DNA of 64,000 nucleotides from Rossellomorea sp. SC111 (GTDB lineage: Bacteria > Bacillota > Bacilli > Bacillales > Bacillaceae_B). The DNA is taken from the NCBI RefSeq assembly GCF_024733565.1, contig NZ_JANIOC010000017.1:27818-91817 (forward strand), in the 5' to 3' direction. Both the position numbers and the translations under genes were made by a program. This document shows positions 25,869 to 35,306 of this stretch, piece by piece. The notes below the pieces were generated by a model, which saw only the letters and a program-made list of their open reading frames with translations, searched no databases and had not been told where the DNA came from. How positions within the stretch are numbered: the stretch's first letter is position 1; each line of letters opens with the position of its first letter.

Positions 25869-27560
25869 CTATTGTTTCACCCACATGAATTCATATGGAC
25901 GCAATTCCACTTTTCCACTTACTTCTTTCCCGCTTACCAGATCCGTTCCTGCGCGAGGAACATTCACTTCAACAGACTTCACATCCAGATTGACCATAAA
26001 CAGGATGCTTTCTCCCGTTTCCTCATTGAAACGCTTCAATCTGAATACATTCTCACCGAGTTCCAGCACTTCCTGTCCTGCATAAGGAGAGAAAGCAGAT
26101 TCCTTTTGACGGATCGAAATCATGTCCTGTAAACCTTCGAAGATCCCTTTACGACGGGAATCCGACTCTAATTCCTCAAGGATGCTTCCAAGCTCCAGCT
26201 TCTCACGATTGATCCGGCGGTTGATGCCAGATGCTTCAACACCGGCTTCATCATTATGAGAACCGAGTAAGGAATGATAGTAAACAGCCGGAACTCCCAC
26301 AAACGATAACAGGATGGAATGCGCAGCAAGCATCTTCTTCACTTCAAGCTCTTCTGTCGTATCCTCGCCTTGATTGACCAGTGCTGCTGAATAGTTGATG
26401 TTCAATTCATAGACAGACTGGCTGCCATCACTATTGGCTTTATACGAAACACGACCGCCGTTTTCTTTCACTTTATTCACAAGCAGCTGTTTGTCATCCT
26501 CGGTCAGGATCCCTTCCGTCGGACGCATCCCGATTCCGTCATGACTCGCAAGGAAATTGAAATAAGTCGCAGTATCCGAAACGGTATCGATCGTTTTCGC
26601 CCATTCCGTCAGCTTCGCACCATTATGAGTCGTCAGTGAAAACAGAACCAAAGGAGGCAGGGAGAATTGATAAACCATATTGGCTTCATCCGTCCCATCA
26701 CCGAAATAGCTGATGTTTTCTTTGTGCGGTACATTCGTTTCCGTAATGATCTGGGTATTCGGCTTGAAGAAGTCCATGACCTCTCTCCACAGCTTGATGA
26801 TTTCATGTGCCTGTGGCAGATGAATGGACGTGGTGCCTGATTCCTTCCAAATGAACCCGATGGCATCCAGGCGAATGCTGGTCCCACCTTTACTTGCATA
26901 CTCCAGCAAAATATCCGTTGTTTCCTCTAACACCGGGTAGTGGCGGAAATTCAAGTCCACCTGATCTTCACTGAAGGTCGTCCAAGCCGTTTTCACGCCG
27001 TCGCGTCCTTCGTATTCATGATATAAAGGCGAGGTGCGGGGACGAACCACAGCACTCGTATCAAAAGAAGGATCTCTCGGAACAAAGTATTCCTGATATC
27101 TTGCGTCGCCATTCAGATACCCTTGGAACCACTCACTCGATTTCGAAATATGATTGGCAACAAAATCAAACATTAAGCGATAATCCCGGGACAACTCTTC
27201 AATGTTCGACCAATCACCAAGCTTCTGATCCAATTGACGATAGTCCACGACGGAGAATCCATCATCGGACGTATAGGGAAACATCGGCAGCAAGTGAACA
27301 TCTGTAATCGTACCCTTCACCTTTTCATGTAAGAAGGTGCGAAGAGAAGCAAGCGTGGGCTTGCCCTCTTCGTAAATGCTGTCACCATATGTGATGAGAT
27401 ACACGTTTTCTTCTGACACAGGGGCTGCACTTTCCCAAGAGTGACGACTCCATTTATCCATTAGCTCTGTAAAAGAAGTCAGGAACTCCTCTTTGAAATC
27501 ATCCCCGTAAATCGTTCGCAATCTCTTTTCTACATGTTGTATTAATTCTTGCTTTGTCAT
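25869..27560 (-). CDS. GH13_18 sugar phosphorylase, probable glucosylglycerate phosphorylase
   Basis: An alpha-amylase-superfamily phosphorylase of 563 residues. Motifs in order: DVHLLPMFPYTSDDGFSVVDYRQ, LMFDFVANHIS, TSIRLDAIGFIWKE with the nucleophile Asp, QIITETNVPH with the acid/base Glu, and NFLASHDGIGMRP with the third catalytic Asp. This is the sucrose phosphorylase-like subfamily, which also contains glucosylglycerate phosphorylases. The neighbours (glycerate kinase, MngA- and MngB-like genes) argue for a hexosyl-glycerate substrate over sucrose. A phosphorylated glycoside delivered by the PTS is also possible. RBS AAGGTG precedes the ATG. Confidence 0.85.
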   Translation of the reverse strand: MTKQELIQHVEKRLRTIYGDDFKEEFLTSFTELMDKWSRHSWESAAPVSEENVYLITYGDSIYEEGKPTLASLRTFLHEKVKGTITDVHLLPMFPYTSDDGFSVVDYRQLDQKLGDWSNIEELSRDYRLMFDFVANHISKSSEWFQGYLNGDARYQEYFVPRDPSFDTSAVVRPRTSPLYHEYEGRDGVKTAWTTFSEDQVDLNFRHYPVLEETTDILLEYASKGGTSIRLDAIGFIWKESGTTSIHLPQAHEIIKLWREVMDFFKPNTQIITETNVPHKENISYFGDGTDEANMVYQFSLPPLVLFSLTTHNGAKLTEWAKTIDTVSDTATYFNFLASHDGIGMRPTEGILTEDDKQLLVNKVKENGGRVSYKANSDGSQSVYELNINYSAALVNQGEDTTEELEVKKMLAAHSILLSFVGVPAVYYHSLLGSHNDEAGVEASGINRRINREKLELGSILEELESDSRRKGIFEGLQDMISIRQKESAFSPYAGQEVLELGENVFRLKRFNEETGESILFMVNLDVKSVEVNVPRAGTDLVSGKEVSGKVELRPYEFMWVKQ

Positions 27561-27572
27561 CTTTTCACCTTC

Positions 27573-30212
27573 TTAAGAAAATTTTAATGTGAGGTGGCTC
27601 TTCGGATGGACTTCCATCTCCGTACCCGCTTCAGCCTGGTATTCTTCTGCAAGGTTTGTCGTAACAACCTGACTGAATGCATGATTCAGCGTCACAGGTT
27701 GAACGGTTTCCGTCGGATTGAACAAACGAACAACGATCGACTTGTCATCATAGGCACGCTTGCAGCTGCTCATCACAACAGATGGGTTGTCCATTTCCAA
27801 TAATGAAACGTTCTCCGCCATCTCCCTAACCGGATAAGGAATCTCAAAACGCTCCAACCTCTCTTCAAACGTATTCAAGCTTTGTTTCTGGTAAGATGCA
27901 TGTCGATCAACATATTGATCCGTCAGCCCGAACATCTCCACAGGCTCTGCATCCCCGACATAAACGGCGTATTCAAACACCATCTTCTGCTTCATCTGCG
28001 CGTCAGGGGTGTAAACGACTTTATTATTGATGCCCGATGCTCTTCCCGGACGCCACATAAGATCATCTTTCCCTAACAATCCAACGCTTCTAAAGAGTGT
28101 AAGAGCAAGTTCTCCTGACTCTTCAAGCACTTCATACTCCTTGATCCCTCTTGTTACAGTCGTAAATGTATGAGATTCAGCCGACACTCCAGCAAAATTT
28201 TCAAGACTATAGATCGGTACCGGCGCTTCGGCAAATCCATTCTCTTTCCAATCCTCCATATACGGATTGTTCACGCTCCGTTCAATCAGCCCGAATCCTT
28301 GATCGGCAAAAGTAGTTTGAGGCTGCTTCACTCCAGTATTCAATCGAACGCGCACACGATGATCTTCAACCGTATTCTCGATCGTATGCTGAACCCGAAC
28401 GAAACTCTCATTCTTCCGAAGCTCAAGAGTCGTGATGATCACCAGTGGTTCGCTATCGATTTCCGCCTGACGGCCCTCGAGATTCCCTGGCACAAGAGCC
28501 TCATGCTTCACCATGAGTTTCTGTGAAAGCTCACCTGTTTCGACAGAAAGCAGTTCACCCTGCTCCATCCATAGGGGCTGATCCCTTTCTAATGGAGAGA
28601 AATCATAGGAATCTCCTGCATCACCGACATTTTCAAATCGAAGCAGATTAGATATCTCGGTGCCATTGTCTTTCTCCGTCAGGGTCAAATTCCCTTCCAC
28701 GAATTCCACTTTTACGTGTTCATTTTCAATGGCCTGACTACCGTTTTCTTCAAGCTCTTTCATTCCTTCGCTGATTTCTTCCACGATATACGTCCCGTAC
28801 CCTAACCCGGCAACATCTTTCAAATCTGCCATCACGACGGTACGATAATAACCTGGAACCTCTACCTGCTTCTCGCCTTCCGCTGTGACCACGATCTTCT
28901 TACCGCCGCTAATATATTCCTGGTCAATGGCTTCCATATCAACAAGCTCTCCATTAAGGCCCTTCACGTTGAATTGATCAGACTTCGTAAACAGTACGGC
29001 TTCCACCGTTCCGGAAAATACAGACGCATTCGTATTAAAGAAGACAAAAATGGAGTCATGACCGAGTTTCCCACTGATCGCTTCTGTCATTTGTTTCTTC
29101 AAGATATTCAGAAGTCCGTCTGCGATCCGGTTCACCTTTTCCAGCCTATGGATGATATCACGATTGGTATCATCGGAGTTACATCCGCCGATGCTGTCGT
29201 GGGCATGGACATCGAAGAGTTCCTTCCACATCCCGTCCAGCCAGGCTTGTGGATACCGAAGACCAAGAGACTGACCGATGACGGCCAACGGTTCCAGTAC
29301 ATTTAAAATCTTATGTTCGACTTCATAATTTGCTTTCTTTATATCATACCGCTGTGAACGAATCGTGTTATGAATGCGTGACTTCTGCGTAGCCGTCAGT
29401 TCACCTTCGATCACATTTGTAAAATTGTCTCCATTCTCCCACGCATCTTTCATGAAGGTTTCATAGTCGGAAAGGACAAACTCATAATCTTCAGAGCTCT
29501 CATTCAGCTTCTTGATGGTTTCAGGGAAATGCTCACGCACCAGCACCTGATCCCCGCCTGCCGGAAGTAAGAGATGATCACTATTCTGATTCATATCGGC
29601 CAGTTTCCCAAGAATCGGAAACAGTCGTTCTTCCTTATACTCCTCTGAAGCCTCAAGGAATTTACCCGGTCCATAACCGAAATAAATATTGTTGGCATTC
29701 ACCGTTTCACCATCAGGGGACTTCCATGTGAAGTTCAAATCACCCTTTAACTGATCCGTATAAATCCCACGCTGAAGGACGCTGTTATCAATCCCGAAGC
29801 CTTTAAAAATCGAAGGCAGATACTGATTCTGGCCGAAAATATCCGGCAGATACCCACAATTCATGCTGTGACCGAAGCCCTTCGATATTTTCGTTCCGTA
29901 TAGCAGGTTACGGATGATGGATTCTTTATTCACAAGCAGGGAATCCGTCTGCGTATACCAAGGCCCGATAAACAGCTTCTTCTCTTCCACCTGCTGCTTC
30001 AACCGGTCCCTGTTTTCAGGGCGGACCTTCAAATACTCTTCCACGATGCTTGCCTGGGCATCAAATACATAGCCCGTATAGTCTTCATCTGTTTCCAGGA
30101 CATCTAAGAGATGATCCAGGTTTTCTGCAAGTAACACATTCGAATCTTCTATTGTAAAATACCATTCACGATCCCAGTGGGAATGAGGTACGACATAAAC
30201 ACGCTTTTTCAT
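27573..30212 (-). CDS. mngB: GH38 mannosylglycerate hydrolase (MngB-like)
   Basis: An 879-residue cytosolic GH38 enzyme. Motifs: VVPHSHWDREWYFTIEDS (metal ligands and Trp), VFDAQASIVEEYLKV, FIGPWYTQTDSLLVNKESIIRN, CGYLPDIFGQNQYLPSIFKGFG with the nucleophile Asp region, and DVHAHDSIGGCNSDDTNRDI. It lies directly after the EIIABC gene. In E. coli, MngA imports 2-O-mannosylglycerate as a 6-phosphate and MngB splits it into mannose 6-phosphate and glycerate; the genes for both products' use are here (manA and glxK). The ATG at 30212 has GGAGGG 7 nt upstream; the longer frame is not supported. Confidence 0.9.
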   Translation of the reverse strand: MKKRVYVVPHSHWDREWYFTIEDSNVLLAENLDHLLDVLETDEDYTGYVFDAQASIVEEYLKVRPENRDRLKQQVEEKKLFIGPWYTQTDSLLVNKESIIRNLLYGTKISKGFGHSMNCGYLPDIFGQNQYLPSIFKGFGIDNSVLQRGIYTDQLKGDLNFTWKSPDGETVNANNIYFGYGPGKFLEASEEYKEERLFPILGKLADMNQNSDHLLLPAGGDQVLVREHFPETIKKLNESSEDYEFVLSDYETFMKDAWENGDNFTNVIEGELTATQKSRIHNTIRSQRYDIKKANYEVEHKILNVLEPLAVIGQSLGLRYPQAWLDGMWKELFDVHAHDSIGGCNSDDTNRDIIHRLEKVNRIADGLLNILKKQMTEAISGKLGHDSIFVFFNTNASVFSGTVEAVLFTKSDQFNVKGLNGELVDMEAIDQEYISGGKKIVVTAEGEKQVEVPGYYRTVVMADLKDVAGLGYGTYIVEEISEGMKELEENGSQAIENEHVKVEFVEGNLTLTEKDNGTEISNLLRFENVGDAGDSYDFSPLERDQPLWMEQGELLSVETGELSQKLMVKHEALVPGNLEGRQAEIDSEPLVIITTLELRKNESFVRVQHTIENTVEDHRVRVRLNTGVKQPQTTFADQGFGLIERSVNNPYMEDWKENGFAEAPVPIYSLENFAGVSAESHTFTTVTRGIKEYEVLEESGELALTLFRSVGLLGKDDLMWRPGRASGINNKVVYTPDAQMKQKMVFEYAVYVGDAEPVEMFGLTDQYVDRHASYQKQSLNTFEERLERFEIPYPVREMAENVSLLEMDNPSVVMSSCKRAYDDKSIVVRLFNPTETVQPVTLNHAFSQVVTTNLAEEYQAEAGTEMEVHPKSHLTLKFS

Positions 30213-30278
30213 GGATGTTCCCTCCAAATAATAGGTAAAGGGTTCCGGGTCCATAAAGACCCAGCCCCCTTTTTGTGA

Positions 30279-32231
30279 TTATTTTTCGTTCTTTTTCAAG
30301 ATAGCAAAGCGGATGAAAATGTTTGCGAAAGCGATGAACAATACCCCGACAGCAAGTCCAATGAGATATGCCCAAATGTTTTCAACAAGCGGCCATCCCC
30401 AAACAGCCGGTAGTGGATACCACTGAACGGCTCCAAGTACGACTGCCGTTACAGATCCCAGAATCGCTCCGATGATGTTGATCGGTATCGTGATCAGCGG
30501 GTTCCGAAGCATGAATGGAATCGCTCCCTCACTGATGGCGATAAATCCAAGAAGCAATGACGTATTCCCTGCCACACGCAGGTTCGCATCGAATACACGG
30601 CGACCAACGACATACTTATCGATAACCGTTGCAAGACCCAATCCGATCGGCGGGATGACAATCGCCAGTACACGGGCAGTCAACGGATAGATTTGATCCG
30701 CTGCAAGTCCGATGGCAATGGCACCGGCTGCTTTATTGATCGGTCCACCCAAGTCAAAGGCTGTAGCTGCAGCGATGATACTTGCGAGTACAACATTCCC
30801 TGCACCTTGAGCCGCTGTGATCCAATCACTAAGAAGGGCATTCAGTCCTCCGAATACAGGATCCACAATATAAAAATTCAAGAAGAAAATCGTTAATACG
30901 GAAATCGCTGGTATGATGAGCATCGGCTTCATCGCGATCAGATTTTTATTCAGCTTGATTTTTTCATTTAAGAATTTAGATACATAACCAGCTGTCAGTC
31001 CAAGAATCAACGCTCCCAGGAAGCCTGAAGGAATCCCACCTTCAATTCCCCAGAACGTATAGTGAAGACCGGCGGCGAATACCCCTCCGATAAAACCAGA
31101 CACGAGTCCGACACGATCGGCAATGGCGTATGCGACGAATGCACCGAAGATCGGGTACATGAATTTAAAGATCATTCCACCGAACTTATCGAGATGATGA
31201 AGAATGACTAATAGTTCATTTGAATCCGTTGCATATTTAATATCATTGATGGTATCCACGAGCCCTAGCGGCATGGCGGCAAGCTTTGCAATCCCCATCA
31301 TAAGACCTGCTGCCACAAGGACAGGGATCATATACGAAATACCTGTCATGACGGCCTGGGTGATCTCAGACATCAGACCCTGCTTACTTCCACTCGTTGA
31401 AACCTCGTCTTCACTGCTGTCTCCCGTTACGGTTCCATCGGGATTCGTCAATGCCCGGTTGATGATATCCTTGGCATGCTTCAAAGGTTCGGCTACACGT
31501 GTCTGCACATAAGGCTTACCTGCAAAACGCTCTTTATTCTTAGGCGCAATGTCAGTCGCAAATACAACAGCATCCGCTTCTTTCAAGATCGCCCCGCGGT
31601 GCTCGTCTTCAATTCCATTTGCACCCTGTTTCTCCGTAAGAACGCGGACACCCATCTCACGTCCTGCCTTCTCCAAAGCTTCAGCAGACATATACGTGTG
31701 AGCGATACCTGCAGCACAGGCCGTGATCGCCAGTACTGTTTTTGTATACGCTTGCGGGATCTCGATAACATCTTCTTTTTGATCCAATAACGTTAAGAAC
31801 TCTGAAGGAGAAGAAGCGTTCATCAAGTTATCGATATAGCCCTTGTCCATCAGTCTTGTACTTAGTTCAGACAGGACGCTTAAATGAGTCGATCCAGCCT
31901 CCGAATCCGGAATGGCAAGCAAGAACACGAGCTGCACTTTGTTCGAGGGATCAATGCTTTCCCACGTATCAAGGCTGTTACGGAGTCTCGCAACAGCAAA
32001 CTTCGCTTTCTTTACGGCTTTACTCTTCCCATGGGGGATGGCAAGTCCAGCCTCAAGCCCAGTAGGAGAAATTTCTTCCCTTTCAAGAACTGACTGTAAA
32101 AACGCTTCTTTAGACGTTAAAACGTCTTGTTGAAACAACGCTTCAACCATTGTTTCAAGAACTTCTTGTTTCGTGTTTGATTCAATATCAAATATGACCA
32201 ATTGTTCATCTGTCATTTGTCTTAATTCCAA
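30279..32231 (-). CDS. mngA: Fructose-family PTS EIIABC, probable mannosylglycerate permease (MngA-like)
   Basis: A 650-residue PTS permease. EIIA (about 1-145) has the phosphorylated His in GLAIPHGKSKAVKKA. EIIB (about 165-265) has ITACAAGIAHTYMSAEALEKAG, with the active Cys. EIIC (from about 285) is a fructose-type membrane domain (MTGISYMIPVLVAAGLMMGIAK, FDLGGPINKAAGAIAIG, IGFIAISEGAIPFMLRNP-like near the end). The start is TTG at 32231, with AGAGGTG 8-9 nt upstream; the next ATG is too far from the RBS. Specificity for mannosylglycerate rests on the following mngB-like gene; fructose-type sugars are the alternative. Confidence 0.88.
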   Translation of the reverse strand: MELRQMTDEQLVIFDIESNTKQEVLETMVEALFQQDVLTSKEAFLQSVLEREEISPTGLEAGLAIPHGKSKAVKKAKFAVARLRNSLDTWESIDPSNKVQLVFLLAIPDSEAGSTHLSVLSELSTRLMDKGYIDNLMNASSPSEFLTLLDQKEDVIEIPQAYTKTVLAITACAAGIAHTYMSAEALEKAGREMGVRVLTEKQGANGIEDEHRGAILKEADAVVFATDIAPKNKERFAGKPYVQTRVAEPLKHAKDIINRALTNPDGTVTGDSSEDEVSTSGSKQGLMSEITQAVMTGISYMIPVLVAAGLMMGIAKLAAMPLGLVDTINDIKYATDSNELLVILHHLDKFGGMIFKFMYPIFGAFVAYAIADRVGLVSGFIGGVFAAGLHYTFWGIEGGIPSGFLGALILGLTAGYVSKFLNEKIKLNKNLIAMKPMLIIPAISVLTIFFLNFYIVDPVFGGLNALLSDWITAAQGAGNVVLASIIAAATAFDLGGPINKAAGAIAIGLAADQIYPLTARVLAIVIPPIGLGLATVIDKYVVGRRVFDANLRVAGNTSLLLGFIAISEGAIPFMLRNPLITIPINIIGAILGSVTAVVLGAVQWYPLPAVWGWPLVENIWAYLIGLAVGVLFIAFANIFIRFAILKKNEK

Positions 32232-32311
32232 TGAGGTTCACCTCTCAAGTAATAATGTACGTTTATGAAATCCCTTACAATGTAGTTATATCACAGAAGG
32301 AATCGGGACTT

Positions 32312-32336
32312 TTGTACATAGAGCGTACAATTGTAC
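32312..32336. promoter_or_regulatory. Palindromic operator between mngA and its regulator
   Basis: TTGTAC (32312-32317), seven bases, then GTACAATTGTAC (32325-32336), a perfect 12-bp palindrome. The first half-site and GTACAA also pair as TTGTAC-N7-GTACAA. It sits between the divergent mngA and RpiR genes and is a good candidate for the RpiR operator. Confidence 0.6.
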
Positions 32337-32436
32337 AGAATGAAAACCTTTTCTTTAAAAGGAGTATGCCAAGTAGCATAAGAATCAATGATATAATGAA
32401 TGATACATAATGAAACGGTTTACAAAGGAGTATGGT

Positions 32437-33180
32437 ATGGGGAAAGTATTGGATCGGTTTTCTTCTTCTATCGGGGAATTAACATACGCAGAAAAACACG
32501 TCCTTTATTATGTAGAGGAACATTTGGAGACGGCTAAGAATCAGTCTTTGACCGCGATGGCGGAAAGTAACAACGTAAGCACCACCACGATCATCCGTAT
32601 GTGTCATAAGCTCGGACTCGGCGGCTTCTCTGAATTTAAGTTTAACCTAAAGAGCATGGATGAAAACGTGGGACCATCTGAAAATATGCTGGACCGCTAC
32701 CGCCAGGATACGAATCGGACTCTGGAGTCTTTACGAGTCGAAGAGTTAGAAAAAATCAGCCAACAGCTTTTACAAGCGAATCGGGTGATGATCGTCGCCG
32801 TGGGATTGACGAAGATGGCGGGGGAATACTTCAGCAAACTGTTTATGCAGGTAAACAAGCCAACGTCTTACGTGTATGAATCACATATCATCGACCTGCT
32901 TCCGAATATGGTTCAGCAGGACGATCTCATTGTTTTCATTTCATCCAGCGGAGAGACGAAGACCATTGTCGGGGCAGCCGAGAAGATCCGTTATAAGAAT
33001 GCGGATTCCCTGGCGATCACCAATTCAGCAGATAGTACACTGGCCAAGATCACCCGGAATGCGATCAGTGCCGATGTACAAAAAGTACAGTTTGCCGGGT
33101 ATGATTTGACGCCTCGGTCTACGATGGTGATTTTGATTGATTTGATCTTTGAATTTTATTTGAAGAAAGTGATGAAATGA
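32437..33180 (+). CDS. MurR/RpiR-family regulator, divergent from mngA
   Basis: A 247-residue regulator. The N-terminal HTH is ELTYAEKHVLYYVEEHLE with SLTAMAESNNVSTTTIIRMCHKLG; the C-terminal SIS domain carries VMIVAVGLTKMAGEYFSKLFMQ and LIVFISSSGETKTIVGAAEKIR. The ATG at 32437 has AAAGGAG 8 nt upstream; the frame's earlier ATG at 32410 has no RBS. Being divergent from the mngA-mngB-phosphorylase-glxK operon it probably controls it in response to a sugar phosphate. Confidence 0.92.
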   Translation: MGKVLDRFSSSIGELTYAEKHVLYYVEEHLETAKNQSLTAMAESNNVSTTTIIRMCHKLGLGGFSEFKFNLKSMDENVGPSENMLDRYRQDTNRTLESLRVEELEKISQQLLQANRVMIVAVGLTKMAGEYFSKLFMQVNKPTSYVYESHIIDLLPNMVQQDDLIVFISSSGETKTIVGAAEKIRYKNADSLAITNSADSTLAKITRNAISADVQKVQFAGYDLTPRSTMVILIDLIFEFYLKKVMK

Positions 33181-33260
33181 TCACTAAACGAGTGTTTAGT
33201 CAGCTCCTGCCCATGCCCTTGGGGTTTCCCTGCAGGTAATCAAACGTTTGTTTAAACGAA

Positions 33261-33307
33261 AAAAAAGCACGAAGCTCCATTCCTAATTGGGAGCTTCGTG
33301 CTTTTTT
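33261..33307. terminator. Bidirectional terminator
   Basis: An 18-nt arm AAAAAAGCACGAAGCTCC pairs with GGAGCTTCGTGCTTTTTT around an 11-nt loop, between the convergent RpiR and manA genes. Just upstream is a palindrome ACTAAAC-gagt-GTTTAGT (33183-33200) of unknown role. Confidence 0.95.
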
Positions 33308-33315
33308 ATCATTAT

Positions 33316-34263
33316 TTATACATGAGAAACAATCAACTCAACCTGTCCCTCAATCTCAAATGTCTCAACATCGGCAGGCAGGATGAAGTGATCTCCTTTT
33401 ACAAGAGAATATTCTCCCCCTTGCACCTTCAGTACTCCGCTTCCGTCCAGTACACTTGCCAGTTGGAATGGCTGATCTTGCACGAATGAAGAATGCCCGT
33501 CGACTTTCCATTTGAACACGGTGAAGTATTCCGTTTTCACAAACTTCGTAGACTCGATTCCTTCACGGGTTTCCACAGCCGGTTCAACTGCTTCAGCCTT
33601 ATGCGGAATCGTCGTCACTTCAATCGACTTATCGATGTGCAGCTCACGGGTATTCCCTTCCGCATCCTTACGATCATAATCATACACACGGTACGTTGTA
33701 TCCGAACTTTGCTGTGTTTCTAACACCAATGTCCCTTTGCAAAGGGCATGGATCGTACCGCTTGGGACGTAGAAGAAGTCGCCTGGCTTCACCGGGATGC
33801 GGCGCAGCAGGTCATTCCACTCGCCTTTTTCAATCATCGACACGAACTCTTCCTTCGTTTGAGCGGTATGTCCGAAGATCATTTCGGCATCCTCATCACA
33901 GTCAATGATGTACCAACACTCTGTCTTGCCCAGTTCTCCGTTTTCATGCTCTTTTGCGTACGCATCATTTGGGTGTACCTGCACAGATAGATCAGCGTTT
34001 GCGTCCAATATTTTTGTCAGTAATGGAAATACCGGTGAAGCATGGTTCCCGAATAACTCACGATGATCATTCCAAAGCTCGCCAATCGTCTTACCGGCAA
34101 ATTCACCGTTGACTACTGTACTCTGTCCGTTCGGATGACCGGATATGGCCCAGCATTCACCAGTTATATTAGAAGGAATATCATAGTTGAATTGGTCTTT
34201 TAATGCCGTACCTCCCCAGATTCTTTCCTGGAATACGGGTTGTAGAAATAGTGGTTGGTTCAT
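33316..34263 (-). CDS. manA: Mannose-6-phosphate isomerase, class I
   Basis: A 315-residue cupin-type zinc enzyme converting mannose 6-phosphate to fructose 6-phosphate. Motifs: LFLQPVFQERIWGGTALKDQF at the start, FPLLTKILDANADLSVQVHPNDAYA (zinc-binding Q/H), ELGKTECWYIIDC (zinc-binding Glu) and FFYVPSGTIHALCKGTLVLETQQSSDTTYRVYDYDR. The short Bacillus-type length fits. It completes the route from mannosylglycerate by taking the mannose 6-phosphate made by MngB. Confidence 0.95.
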   Translation of the reverse strand: MNQPLFLQPVFQERIWGGTALKDQFNYDIPSNITGECWAISGHPNGQSTVVNGEFAGKTIGELWNDHRELFGNHASPVFPLLTKILDANADLSVQVHPNDAYAKEHENGELGKTECWYIIDCDEDAEMIFGHTAQTKEEFVSMIEKGEWNDLLRRIPVKPGDFFYVPSGTIHALCKGTLVLETQQSSDTTYRVYDYDRKDAEGNTRELHIDKSIEVTTIPHKAEAVEPAVETREGIESTKFVKTEYFTVFKWKVDGHSSFVQDQPFQLASVLDGSGVLKVQGGEYSLVKGDHFILPADVETFEIEGQVELIVSHV

Positions 34264-34367
34264 GACAGCCTCCTGAATTCAGTTGAATATTCTTTTCCAC
34301 TGATTGTCTTACATAAGGGAGAAAGTTTCAAGGACGAATTAGGATTTGGTCCTCTGCCTCCTACGGA

Positions 34368-35228
34368 TTAGCGGACTAATCCCAATGCTCCCACTAGCCC
34401 GGAATTATTTCCCAATCCAGGCGGCACGATATAGGTGTCGATCTCTTCAAGGATTTGTTTATGTTGAACATACCCACCCAGAATGGTAACCACCTGTTCC
34501 CTTATCAGAGGAAACAAGTGCTTCTGATTCATCACCCCGCCACCGAGAATGACTTTCTTCGGTGATAAAATCAGAATGTAATTGGCAATCGCCTGAGCGA
34601 GATAATAGGCTTCCATTTCCCATACTTGAGGGTTGTCCACCAACTCAACGGCTTTCTTTCCCCATCTGGCTTCAATCGCAGGGCCGGATGCCAGTCCTTC
34701 TAAACAATCCCCATGGTAAGGACAACCACCCGCATATGCATCATCAGGATGTCGGCGGACCATGATGTGACCCATTTCGGGGTGAGTCAGACCATGAACG
34801 AGTTTCCCTTCTGTCAGAGCTCCTACACCGATCCCTGTGCCTACCGTGATGTAGAGACAGCTGTCTAACCCCTTGGCCGCTCCCCAAATACTCTCGCCAA
34901 GGGCTGCCGCATTTACATCTGTATCGAACGCCACGGACACTGAAAAATGCTTCTTCAGTTCACCGATCAGGTTAAAATCGCTCCAATACGGCTTAGGGGT
35001 GCTTGTGATCGACCCGTATGTTCCGCTATCCCGGTCAAGGTCTACAGGACCAAATGAACCCACGCCCAACCTTTCTATATTCTTCCCCTCAAAGAACTTG
35101 ACGACATGTTCCAGCGTTTCGTCAGGAGTCGTAGTGGGAATTGTGATCCGCTCGAATATCGTACTGGTTTCATCACCGATCCCACACACAAATTTTGTCC
35201 CGCCTGCTTCTATAGCACCAATGATCAT
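34368..35228 (-). CDS. scrK: ROK-family fructokinase
   Basis: A 286-residue kinase. N-terminal GAIEAGGTKFVCGIGD is the typical fructokinase phosphate loop; the sequence continues VGSFGPVDLDRDSGTYGSITSTPKP, FDTDVNAAALGE, and TVGTGIGVGALTEG. The zinc site is the fructokinase form GGCPYHGDCLEGLASGPA. Similar proteins in Bacillus (GmuE/YdhR) phosphorylate fructose. It can use the fructose from sucrose-6-phosphate cleavage. RBS GGGGGAT precedes the ATG. Confidence 0.92.
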   Translation of the reverse strand: MIIGAIEAGGTKFVCGIGDETSTIFERITIPTTTPDETLEHVVKFFEGKNIERLGVGSFGPVDLDRDSGTYGSITSTPKPYWSDFNLIGELKKHFSVSVAFDTDVNAAALGESIWGAAKGLDSCLYITVGTGIGVGALTEGKLVHGLTHPEMGHIMVRRHPDDAYAGGCPYHGDCLEGLASGPAIEARWGKKAVELVDNPQVWEMEAYYLAQAIANYILILSPKKVILGGGVMNQKHLFPLIREQVVTILGGYVQHKQILEEIDTYIVPPGLGNNSGLVGALGLVR

Positions 35229-35306
35229 GAATGTATCCCCCTATTACAAGATTATCCTTATTATACTACCATCCGCCTATCACTAAAAACTCAAAGCGAA
35301 TTGGTC

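Noticed and set aside
25869..27560. Simple sucrose phosphorylase annotation for the GH13_18 gene
   Set aside because: A sucrose PTS with its own hydrolase is next door and the operon partners handle glycerate; sucrose is kept only as an alternative.
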